Source of the DNA: Blastocatellia bacterium
GTDB taxonomy: Bacteria; Acidobacteriota; Blastocatellia; Pyrinomonadales; Pyrinomonadaceae
Assembly (NCBI GenBank): GCA_003175865.1
Contig: PSRF01000079.1
Coordinates: forward strand, 1 to 5,354
DNA length: 5,354 nt
Direction of reading: 5' to 3'
Position numbers and translations under genes: made by a program. Shown in pieces: positions 1-5,354 of this stretch (position 1 is its first letter; every line of letters starts with the position of its first letter). The notes under the pieces were generated by a model. That model saw nothing but the letters and a program-made list of their open reading frames with translations, did not search any database and had not been told where the DNA came from.

Positions 1-434
1 CAGATGGACTTCAAACTATTAACGACATCGGCATGTGAAACGCCCGAGCTCTTCTTCACGTCTCCTGTGTAATGAACGATGTCGTTGATGGACAGAATAC
101 CCTGTAGTTTTTGATCTTTATCAACGACGGGCAGCCGTCGGACTTGTGCCTTCTCTAAGACCTTCAGCGTATCACTGATACTCATGTCAGGTGTACACGA
201 TTGCACTTGTCCATTAATTACTTCGCCGACGTTGATAGTTGCGATGTCCTGGTGTCTGGTGGCTGCCGCGATGCAGATGTCGCGATCAGTTATCATGCCA
301 ACTACCTTACCGTCGCCGTCCAGTACTGGTAGTGTACCGAAGTCGCCATCCCACATCTGCATCGCGGCGGTCGACAAGTTAGTTTCCGGGGTACATGATT
401 GAACATTCCTCGTCATCAGTTCTGAAACTTTCAT
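1..434 (-). CDS. Two-CBS-domain protein, 3' end cut by window edge
   Basis: The reading frame opens with ATG at 434-432 and stays open to base 1, giving 144 residues starting MKVSELMTRNVQSC. A good ribosome binding site (AGGAAAGGAG, GGAG at 446-443) lies 8 bases before the start. Two CBS motifs are visible, about residues 8-58 and 72-123. Each carries the G-h-h-T/S-x-x-D signature that in this family contacts the ribose/phosphate of a bound adenine nucleotide: GMITDRD (T49, D52) and GILSIND (S115, D118). Stand-alone CBS pairs are cytosolic and typically bind AMP, ATP, SAM or NAD as energy or redox sensors acting on a partner. The ligand and partner here cannot be told from sequence. Proteins of this kind are usually about 140-150 residues, so probably only a few C-terminal residues are missing. 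It is divergent from the large gene at 839. The family call is secure; the physiological role is unknown. Confidence 0.93.
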   Translation of the reverse strand, partial: MKVSELMTRNVQSCTPETNLSTAAMQMWDGDFGTLPVLDGDGKVVGMITDRDICIAAATRHQDIATINVGEVINGQVQSCTPDMSISDTLKVLEKAQVRRLPVVDKDQKLQGILSINDIVHYTGDVKKSSGVSHADVVNSLKSI

Positions 435-477
435 TCTATCCACTCCTTTCCTTGTTTAACGGATTACTTGTGATGGT

Positions 478-506
478 TCAATGGACGCTTCGGGAAGGTA
501 TGTCAA
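478..506 (-). promoter_or_regulatory. Candidate sigma70-type promoter for the CBS-domain gene
   Basis: Read on the minus strand, a perfect TTGACA (506-501) is followed after 17 bases by CATTGA (483-478), a poor match to TATAAT. A transcript starting near 471 would have a leader of about 37 bases before the CBS start codon. The -35 match and the spacing are seen; the weak -10 makes this a tentative call. Confidence 0.25.
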
Positions 507-565
507 AGGACTCGAAGTGTTAATAAACAAGAATTGTGTGTTTTCTAATGCAGGATGAATAAGAG

Positions 566-612
566 TTTCGATCCGTTTTGATCCATCTCGCGCGACGGGA
601 AGAATCATTCTT
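566..612. repeat. 10-base tandem near-repeat followed by a 13-base palindrome
   Basis: Two 10-base units, 566-575 and 576-585, match at 8 of 10 positions, both containing GATCC exactly one helical turn apart. Fifteen bases further on, 600-612 is the perfect inverted repeat AAGAAT-C-ATTCTT. The arrangement is compatible with a protein-binding site serving one or both divergent genes. Chance is a real alternative because each element is short. Confidence 0.3.
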
Positions 613-688
613 ATCAAGTGTAAAAGAAGAGCCGACATTGTGTACGACCTGCAGATGATCGAATCGAGCGTTTTAATATCCATTTCAC

Positions 689-717
689 TTGTTGTTCGTG
701 AGAACCAGGCATAGAAT
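689..717 (+). promoter_or_regulatory. Candidate sigma70-type promoter for the large propeller/di-heme gene
   Basis: TTGTTG at 689-694 and TAGAAT at 712-717 are separated by exactly 17 bases. The -10 matches the consensus at 5 of 6 positions and the -35 at 3 of 6. The spacer contains the inverted repeat GTTC-GTGA-GAAC (694-705), a possible operator. Initiation near 724 would leave a leader of roughly 115 bases before the start codon at 839. Confidence 0.35.
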
Positions 718-838
718 CAGCTCCCCCTAAATAACGTACCGACTCGAGAATCGCTCACAACTGCCGGGTCATCCGGTCGCCTTTATCTTCACGACAATAC
801 AAACCATTTTCATCGGCTGAGTTTAGAAAGGAGTTCCC

Positions 839-3800
839 ATGCTTAAATCCTCGCTCAGATGGTTGCCATTGCTCGCTGTTGCTTCCACCATCTACTTCTT
901 GTTCACGTTCTCAGTAACGTCGGCTCCTCCTCCGACCGCGCACGGTCCCCGCCAATCCAGTCCGATTGCACTAAGTGGCGATGATCGAACCCTGTTAAAC
1001 GTTAATCCGGAAGCAAACACTGTCAGCGTTTTTGACGTCTCTGGTTCTTCTCTGACCAAGTTGACTGAGATCAAAGTTGGTCGTGATCCTGAAAGTGTGG
1101 CAGTGCAGTCAGATGGATCATTTGCCTACGTTGCAAACTCGCTGGATGGCACGGTATCGGTGGTGAATCTGAAGAAGCATAAGGTGAAGGATACTTTCAA
1201 GGTAGGCGCCGAACCGTCCGCAGTTGTCCTCTCGCCAAATGGCACAAGACTATATGTAGCGAACTCATCTTCAAACAATCTGATGGTCTTTGACGCTACT
1301 ACGACAATCCCATCTATTGTCAGTACGGTTGATCTAAGCCCATTTGGAACGGCACCACGTGCGCTTGCGATAACAAACGACGGTGACGGCGACGATGCGG
1401 ATGAAACTGTATTTGCTGCGCTTTTCTTTGCCAGACTACGCCCTGGAAAGACTGCCTTTAACGAGACCGAGGACGATCAACGAGAAGGTCATGTGGTCGC
1501 AATTTCTGCGGCAACTAACACGCCTATTGGTGCCACCATCACTCTTCAGCCAATCAGCAATACTGGTTTCAACGCCAATGGTCGCTTGTCACCGGCACCG
1601 GGCCAAGTTCCTGCAGTTCCATCTACCAATCCACAAACATTCACGACACCCACTGGTTGCTTTCCAAATCAATTGGCGTCAATAGCAATCCATCCTATTC
1701 GCTCGTTGGCATACGTCGTGAGCACCGGAGCATCGCCGAATGGTCCACAACGCTTTAATGTGATGGCGCAGGGAATGCTCTCAGTCTTTAACAGCGGAAC
1801 GGGCGCCGAAGTCACCGCAGCTCAAACAGACCCTAGTGTTCGGCGGACCGCACCACTAAACTTAAACCAGGGAATAAATCTCTCCACAACGCCTGCACCG
1901 AGACTATTCTTCACCAATCCAGTCGCAATGACTTGGCGCCCCGATGGATCTGACGCCTGGATCGTGGTGCAACATGCCGACCTGATCGTTCGCGTGACGG
2001 TTGATGCTAATGGAATACCGACAGTAGGTGCTCCATTAGTTGCTGGGCCGAGCCAGATCGTGCGCGTCGATCTCCAGGATACAACTGGCATCCAAGGGAA
2101 AGCTCCGCGAGGGATCGTTATAAACAGTACTGGAACTCAAGCGTTCACGAGCAATTTTGTTAGCCGTTCGGTAACAAGCATCGATATCTCAACTCCAACT
2201 AGCCCGTCTATTCTGACTACTGCTCAATCGACCGCGTTACCTGCTTCGGGAACGTTTGCTGAGAAGGCCCATCTTGGAGAGGAACTCTTTTTTACAGGGC
2301 GCGGTCCACAGGGACGGATGTCGCAGGAGGCTTGGGGAGGATGTGTTGTCTGTCATCCAAAAGGACGAACTGATAATGTCACCTGGCACTTTGACGCCGG
2401 CCCACGACAGACAATCGCGTTGGACGGGATGTTCAGTAAAACCGATTTTCATGACCAAAGAATTCTAAACTGGAGTGCAGTAAGAGACGAAAATCAGGAT
2501 TTTGAGCTCAACACACGCAATGTTTTTGGTGGTAGAGGATTAATTGATGACGATCGTCTCTTCCTCGCAATTGGTGGAGCGAGCGGTAGTACGCCGACTG
2601 ACTCATCGCTAATTGAACAGTTTCAGCAATTCACCGGTGCTGTCGGTACTACTAACGATTTGTCTGGTGGAACAGCATTACCAGTGTTAGCAAGCGCGCG
2701 CAGAGACTTCGCGGTCGCGACTGCAGATGATGATCGAGTGTTCATCTTTGGTGGCAGAACAGGAACCGGTCAGGGCTTACTGGTAACTGGATCGGATTCT
2801 GTACTCGAGTTCAATCCGCGAACTAACACCTTAACTCCACGCAGTGGCAGCGGTTTTACTCCCAGACATTCACTTGGTGCTGCTGCTGTAAAGACAAGCG
2901 CAGGTTTGCGTATTTACGTGGCCGGTGGTTATGGAAGTACATCGGCAAACGCATCGCCCGTAGCAACGGTTGAGGAATTTAATCCTTCAGCCAACACCTG
3001 GCGTACTGTTGCTTCACTGCCGACTGCGGTTGCGCAATTCGGCATCACGGTCGCAGGAGGAATCAATACCGCTGAACCATTGCAACTATTGCACATTGTA
3101 TCCGGCAACACTGGTTCAGAGGCTGCTCCATCGGTGGCCAATCCAAATCCGGTTCAGCGATTCCAACCGGATGCCACTGGTCCAGGTACTTGGAGTGGTT
3201 TTAATGTAGCGGGCTTGACGCTCAGACGAAATCACGGAGTAGCCACTGGAATTCGCGTCGTTTCATCCCGTATCTTCGTTATCGGTGGTCAGGATGCTAC
3301 CGGCACAGTCATTACAAGCATTGAAGAATATCAAGCGCAGGCGGTTACTCTTGTAGCGACTCCACACACGCCACTACCAGCGCCTCGCGCGCGTTTCGGT
3401 ATCGGTGGCACTCTCTCATCGAACCAAATTTACGTCGTTGGCGGTATTGATGGCGCAGGGGCGGACCAATCAACAGTTCTCGAATACACTATAGGTACAA
3501 ATGGACCAGTGCCTGGCCCTCCGGGAATTCCAAGTGGTGCATGGGCTACACGTGGAAATCTTTCAACAGCGAAGCGAGCGTTACAGCTGACGACTCCGCC
3601 CGGAGTCACAAATTTTCTACCAGTGCAAAGTTCGGGGCGGGACGCGCGACAGGACGCAATCGTGGCCTATATTGCAGCTAACGTGCGTTCGGCAAGACCT
3701 CCTGTTAGTGCAGACGATCCACTTGCGCAGGCTGGAAAGCAACTGTTTCAACAAGTCGGACTGGTTGTACCAAATTTCAGTTGCCAAACTTGTCATGGTG

Positions 3801-4513
3801 GGCCAAAGCTGACGAGATCGACTGTCGACTACACGCCACCACCTTCACCTGAGGTTGGTTTTGGTTTTGGTAACGAACGCGTAATAGGTGCGGAATTGAG
3901 ACAAACCAGCACGCAAGGACCAAACCCGGGTCAGTTCCCTGGTGTACTCATTAACGTTGGGACCTTCACACTTGGCGGTTTGCGTACCAACGAAATTCGC
4001 TCGAATTTAGCTGACATCGGTGCAGCTGCTGCTCCATTAGGAGCAAACGGTTTCAATATACCGTCCTTGTTTAGTGTATTTGAAACGGCACCGTATTTTT
4101 ATAGCGGTCTTGCGCAAACTCTTGAAGAAGTTCTGAATGGATCACAGGACGGGAATGGCGGTGTGCGTCATCACTTCGTCACGGATCCACAGCAACGTGC
4201 AGCTCTGATCCGTTATCTCAACTCGATTGATGCTGTGGCCACTCCGGCAGAAGGACTTTCAAATTTGATCAGTCAGATCCAAGGCCTTGTGAGTGCAGGC
4301 GTCTTGAATCAAGGACAGGGAAATTCGCTGATAGTGAAACTCGAAGCGGCCCAGGCATCAATAGCGTCGGGCAACTCGAACGCTGCATGTAATCAAGTAG
4401 GGGCATTTATCAATGAAGTTGACGCCCTCATCAAGAGTGGACGACTAACATCCGCGCAAGGACTGCAGTTGATTGGTGAAGCAGAGACGATCCTGGGCGG
4501 ACTTGGTTGCTAG
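839..4513 (+). CDS. Exported YVTN-propeller / di-heme peroxidase-like protein with nested Kelch propeller
   Basis: This 1224-residue protein starts at ATG 839, 5 bases after GAAAGGAG (826-833). Modules in order: Sec-type signal, residues 1-29 (SLR, then a hydrophobic core to about 25, ending VTSA); YVTN-type beta-propeller, about 45-450 (AYVAN 96-100, LYVAN 138-142, acidic loop 181-189); peroxidase-like segment with LGEELFF (479-485), heme site CVVCH (502-506) and PRQT (522-525); Kelch-type propeller, about 570-925, with six GG or SGN-type blade motifs near 578, 638, 696, 755, 816 and 868; remainder of the di-heme fold with AGKQLF (965-970), CQTCH (982-986) and APYFYSG/TLEEVL (1084-1099); C-terminal helical domain 1140-1222, FIMAH-like, with C1184 and C1224. 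Both CxxCH sites imply covalent heme attached outside the cytoplasm. Relatives of the scaffold belong to the bacterial cytochrome c peroxidase/MauG superfamily. Peroxidase activity is not assured: the usual His of the PYxH motif is Tyr1088, and the substrate is unknown. It appears monocistronic. Confidence 0.93.
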   Translation: MLKSSLRWLPLLAVASTIYFLFTFSVTSAPPPTAHGPRQSSPIALSGDDRTLLNVNPEANTVSVFDVSGSSLTKLTEIKVGRDPESVAVQSDGSFAYVANSLDGTVSVVNLKKHKVKDTFKVGAEPSAVVLSPNGTRLYVANSSSNNLMVFDATTTIPSIVSTVDLSPFGTAPRALAITNDGDGDDADETVFAALFFARLRPGKTAFNETEDDQREGHVVAISAATNTPIGATITLQPISNTGFNANGRLSPAPGQVPAVPSTNPQTFTTPTGCFPNQLASIAIHPIRSLAYVVSTGASPNGPQRFNVMAQGMLSVFNSGTGAEVTAAQTDPSVRRTAPLNLNQGINLSTTPAPRLFFTNPVAMTWRPDGSDAWIVVQHADLIVRVTVDANGIPTVGAPLVAGPSQIVRVDLQDTTGIQGKAPRGIVINSTGTQAFTSNFVSRSVTSIDISTPTSPSILTTAQSTALPASGTFAEKAHLGEELFFTGRGPQGRMSQEAWGGCVVCHPKGRTDNVTWHFDAGPRQTIALDGMFSKTDFHDQRILNWSAVRDENQDFELNTRNVFGGRGLIDDDRLFLAIGGASGSTPTDSSLIEQFQQFTGAVGTTNDLSGGTALPVLASARRDFAVATADDDRVFIFGGRTGTGQGLLVTGSDSVLEFNPRTNTLTPRSGSGFTPRHSLGAAAVKTSAGLRIYVAGGYGSTSANASPVATVEEFNPSANTWRTVASLPTAVAQFGITVAGGINTAEPLQLLHIVSGNTGSEAAPSVANPNPVQRFQPDATGPGTWSGFNVAGLTLRRNHGVATGIRVVSSRIFVIGGQDATGTVITSIEEYQAQAVTLVATPHTPLPAPRARFGIGGTLSSNQIYVVGGIDGAGADQSTVLEYTIGTNGPVPGPPGIPSGAWATRGNLSTAKRALQLTTPPGVTNFLPVQSSGRDARQDAIVAYIAANVRSARPPVSADDPLAQAGKQLFQQVGLVVPNFSCQTCHGGPKLTRSTVDYTPPPSPEVGFGFGNERVIGAELRQTSTQGPNPGQFPGVLINVGTFTLGGLRTNEIRSNLADIGAAAAPLGANGFNIPSLFSVFETAPYFYSGLAQTLEEVLNGSQDGNGGVRHHFVTDPQQRAALIRYLNSIDAVATPAEGLSNLISQIQGLVSAGVLNQGQGNSLIVKLEAAQASIASGNSNAACNQVGAFINEVDALIKSGRLTSAQGLQLIGEAETILGGLGC

Positions 4514-4533
4514 TTTCCGATCATTATCGAAAC

Positions 4534-4571
4534 AGATTAGACGCTGGAACTCTTGGTCCCGCGTCTAATCT
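4534..4571. terminator. Hairpin between convergent genes, probably a bidirectional terminator
   Basis: AGATTAGACGC (4534-4544) pairs perfectly with GCGTCTAATCT (4561-4571), an 11-base-pair stem. The 16-base loop can extend it with GGA/TCC pairs (4546-4548 with 4557-4559). It lies 20 bases after the stop codon of the large gene and 17 bases beyond the stop codon of the minus-strand membrane gene, which is where a shared terminator is expected. There is no long T tract on either side, so it may act as a weak intrinsic terminator or mainly protect the 3' ends of the transcripts. Confidence 0.65.
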
Positions 4572-4588
4572 TCAATTCATGCGCATCG

Positions 4589-4966
4589 TTAGGTTGGCAT
4601 ACGCTTCAGGGAAGCGCCAATGAGAATGGTCGGAGCCAGTGTAATCAAAAAGAAGAGGTGATACCAGATCGGAAACTTGCTCCAAAGCATGTAATGCACT
4701 GGCAGAAATAGAAGTACCATGATTACTGCGACTACCTTAGGCGCGAGCTTACCTCCTCCTGCGATGACAGCACACACGAAGCCTGAACCCAACGAAGAAA
4801 TTAAGCCCAAGACCAGACGGCAAATCATCATTGTGAGCGTGAAGGTCATCGCAACTTCCACCGACGCATAACCCGGCAGTGCAACTCGCAGAATTAAGTT
4901 GCCAATGGTTGCGACCACAAACCACGTAACGATAGCAACAATCACTGCGAGAACAGACCTTAGCAT
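4589..4966 (-). CDS. Small four-helix integral membrane protein, function unknown
   Basis: The frame encodes 125 residues from ATG at 4966-4964. A consensus AGGAGG (4977-4972) lies 5 bases upstream, so start and expression are well supported. The protein is almost entirely hydrophobic, with four likely membrane helices at about residues 3-26, 37-69 (a long stretch, perhaps one long or bent helix), 77-94 and 100-119. The loops are short, and the C-terminus ends in KRMPT. Polar and aromatic residues cluster between helices 3 and 4: HYMLWSKFPIWYH (91-103), with His91 and His103 flanking K97/F98/P99. I recall uncharacterised bacterial membrane proteins with a similar HY-x-LW-x-KFP-x-WYH signature, but no assigned function. 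The gene converges on the large propeller gene and shares its terminator hairpin. It diverges from the receiver-domain gene. No enzymatic motif is seen, so no function is proposed. Confidence 0.85.
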   Translation of the reverse strand: MLRSVLAVIVAIVTWFVVATIGNLILRVALPGYASVEVAMTFTLTMMICRLVLGLISSLGSGFVCAVIAGGGKLAPKVVAVIMVLLFLPVHYMLWSKFPIWYHLFFLITLAPTILIGASLKRMPT

Positions 4967-5027
4967 TGAAGCCTCCTATTTTGTCCCGTCAGGCAATAGG
5001 CGATGATTAAACGAACGAACTCCTAAC

Positions 5028-5033
5028 CTTATA
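5028..5033 (-). promoter_or_regulatory. Possible -10 element for the small membrane protein gene
   Basis: On the minus strand TATAAG (5033-5028) lies about 60 bases before the start codon at 4966. It matches TATAAT at 5 of 6 positions, but no recognisable -35 sits 16-18 bases upstream. It is the best-placed -10-like hexamer for this gene and no more than a suggestion. Confidence 0.2.
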
Positions 5034-5132
5034 AACTACGTGAGAGCGAAACGGTTACGGACGACTAGAAAATTATTTTGCAATCCGCTTTAGAGCGCGT
5101 ATTGGTTACAAGCGCGACAGTCAATAAACCTC

Positions 5133-5215
5133 TCGTAATACGAACCCAAGCGATACAACTCGAATCCGTTTACAGATTTCAATACCTCAATTGTGTTACA
5201 ACTCAGATCCACAAT
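5133..5215. repeat. Short inverted repeats upstream of the receiver-domain gene
   Basis: Two perfect but short dyads occur in the leader region of the gene at 5320: TCGTA-A-TACGA (5133-5143) and ATTGTG-n14-CACAAT (5190-5215). They lie 105-190 bases before the start codon, a plausible distance for regulator binding. They match no operator consensus I can name with confidence, and elements this short can arise by chance. Confidence 0.25.
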
Positions 5216-5319
5216 ACCGTGATGCGCCCGACGACGTTACGTGGCAGAATGACGGTCTTCTGGCACAAAGAAGCACAAAAATTTGCGTCAAATGGCGGCA
5301 TTTAATTCGTACAAAGGTT

Positions 5320-5354
5320 ATGGCTAAACCGGTCTTACTAACAGTGGATGACGA
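5320..5354 (+). CDS. Start of a response-regulator receiver-domain protein, cut by window edge
   Basis: Only 11 complete codons are present, from ATG at 5320: MAKPVLLTVDD, with a following GA that must encode Asp or Glu. A hydrophobic beta-strand leading into an acidic pair or triplet is the opening of a CheY-like receiver domain, where these acids help bind Mg2+ beside the phosphorylated Asp. From memory, MAKPVLLTVDDD-type openings are common in bacterial proteins that fuse a receiver domain to a thioredoxin-reductase-like FAD oxidoreductase. That extension is inference, and a plain response regulator is equally compatible. An AAAGG (5313-5317) ends only 2 bases before the ATG, an unusually tight ribosome binding site. 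The frame is open upstream, so a different start is possible, but no ATG or GTG is seen in frame in the preceding 100 bases. Confidence 0.7.
   Translation, partial: MAKPVLLTVDD

Larger units (their letters stand above)
435..838. other. Divergent intergenic region, 404 bases, no convincing gene
   Basis: This stretch separates two genes transcribed away from each other. It holds the two candidate promoters listed separately. It also has a 10-base tandem near-repeat at 566-585 (TTTCGATCCG then TTTTGATCCA, 8 of 10 identical), a perfect 13-base palindrome AAGAATCATTCTT at 600-612, a GTTC-GTGA-GAAC inverted repeat at 694-705, and CCGG-n5-CCGG at 764-776. Any of these could be operators, but none matches a regulator site I recognise. 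A 75-codon minus-strand frame at 683-456 lacks a good ribosome binding site and resembles no family I know, so it is not called. Confidence 0.6.
4967..5319. other. Divergent intergenic region, 353 bases, no convincing gene
   Basis: This lies between the minus-strand membrane protein and the plus-strand receiver-domain gene, so it should contain promoters for both. Visible elements are a TATAAG hexamer (5033-5028, minus), a perfect inverted repeat TCGTA-A-TACGA (5133-5143), and ATTGTG/CACAAT arms (5190-5195 and 5210-5215) with a 14-base spacer. The left arm of the last overlaps a smaller TTGT-GTT-ACAA palindrome (5191-5201). A TTG-started frame of 75 codons at 5078-5305 has no ribosome binding site and no recognisable product. 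No RNA gene is recognised. Confidence 0.55.

Noticed and set aside
184..402. 72-codon plus-strand frame opposite the CBS gene
   Set aside because: It lies entirely antisense to a clear CBS-domain coding sequence and looks like a shadow of it.
456..683. 75-codon minus-strand frame upstream of the CBS gene (starts MDIKTLDSIICRSY)
   Set aside because: There is no clear ribosome binding site and no recognisable family. The frame covers the region where the CBS promoter and repeats should lie. A real short gene cannot be fully excluded.
764..776. CCGG-n5-CCGG dyad before the large gene
   Set aside because: Four-base arms are too short to call a hairpin or operator with any confidence.
1383..3209. 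Several 70-100 codon frames on both strands inside the large gene
   Set aside because: They overlap a reading frame with clear domain structure throughout and carry no family resemblance of their own.
2540..3640. Possibility that the large gene is an artificial fusion of two genes caused by misassembly
   Set aside because: The frame is continuous for 1224 codons. Both peroxidase-like halves are present once each in the expected order, and the Kelch unit appears complete, so a genuine domain insertion is the simpler reading.
5078..5305. 75-codon plus-strand frame with a TTG start
   Set aside because: It has a rare start codon, no ribosome binding site and no recognisable sequence. It occupies an expected promoter region.

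Overview
The window holds one large complete gene, one small complete gene and two genes cut by the window edges. Base composition is moderate, near 50% GC. The gene types are a two-CBS-domain protein, a secreted beta-propeller/di-heme protein with a FIMAH-like C-terminal helical tail, and the start of a receiver-domain protein opening MAKPVLLTVDD. Together they suggest an environmental Gram-negative bacterium, most likely an acidobacterium (Blastocatellia-like). That assignment comes from remembered family distributions; no marker gene is present.

Layout. Bases 1-434 (minus) encode nearly all of a two-CBS-domain protein whose C-terminus lies outside the window. Bases 435-838 form a divergent intergenic region with candidate promoters in both directions and small repeats. 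Bases 839-4513 (plus) encode a 1224-residue exported protein. Its order is: signal sequence, YVTN-type beta-propeller, first c-type heme site (CVVCH, 502-506), a six-bladed Kelch-type propeller, second c-type heme site (CQTCH, 982-986) with the rest of a cytochrome c peroxidase/MauG-like fold, and a C-terminal helical domain. Bases 4534-4571 form a strong hairpin between convergent genes. Bases 4589-4966 (minus) encode a small four-helix membrane protein of unknown function. Bases 4967-5319 are intergenic with short inverted repeats. Bases 5320-5354 are the first codons of a receiver-domain protein.

The most notable feature is the large gene. The two heme sites of a di-heme peroxidase-like module are normally roughly 150 residues apart. 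Here they are 480 apart because about 350 residues of Kelch propeller sit between them. The protein therefore has two different propellers, one before and one nested inside the redox module. Nothing in the sequence shows that the four genes work together: the CBS gene and the large gene diverge, the large gene and the membrane gene converge, and the membrane gene and the receiver gene diverge, so each appears to be its own transcription unit here.
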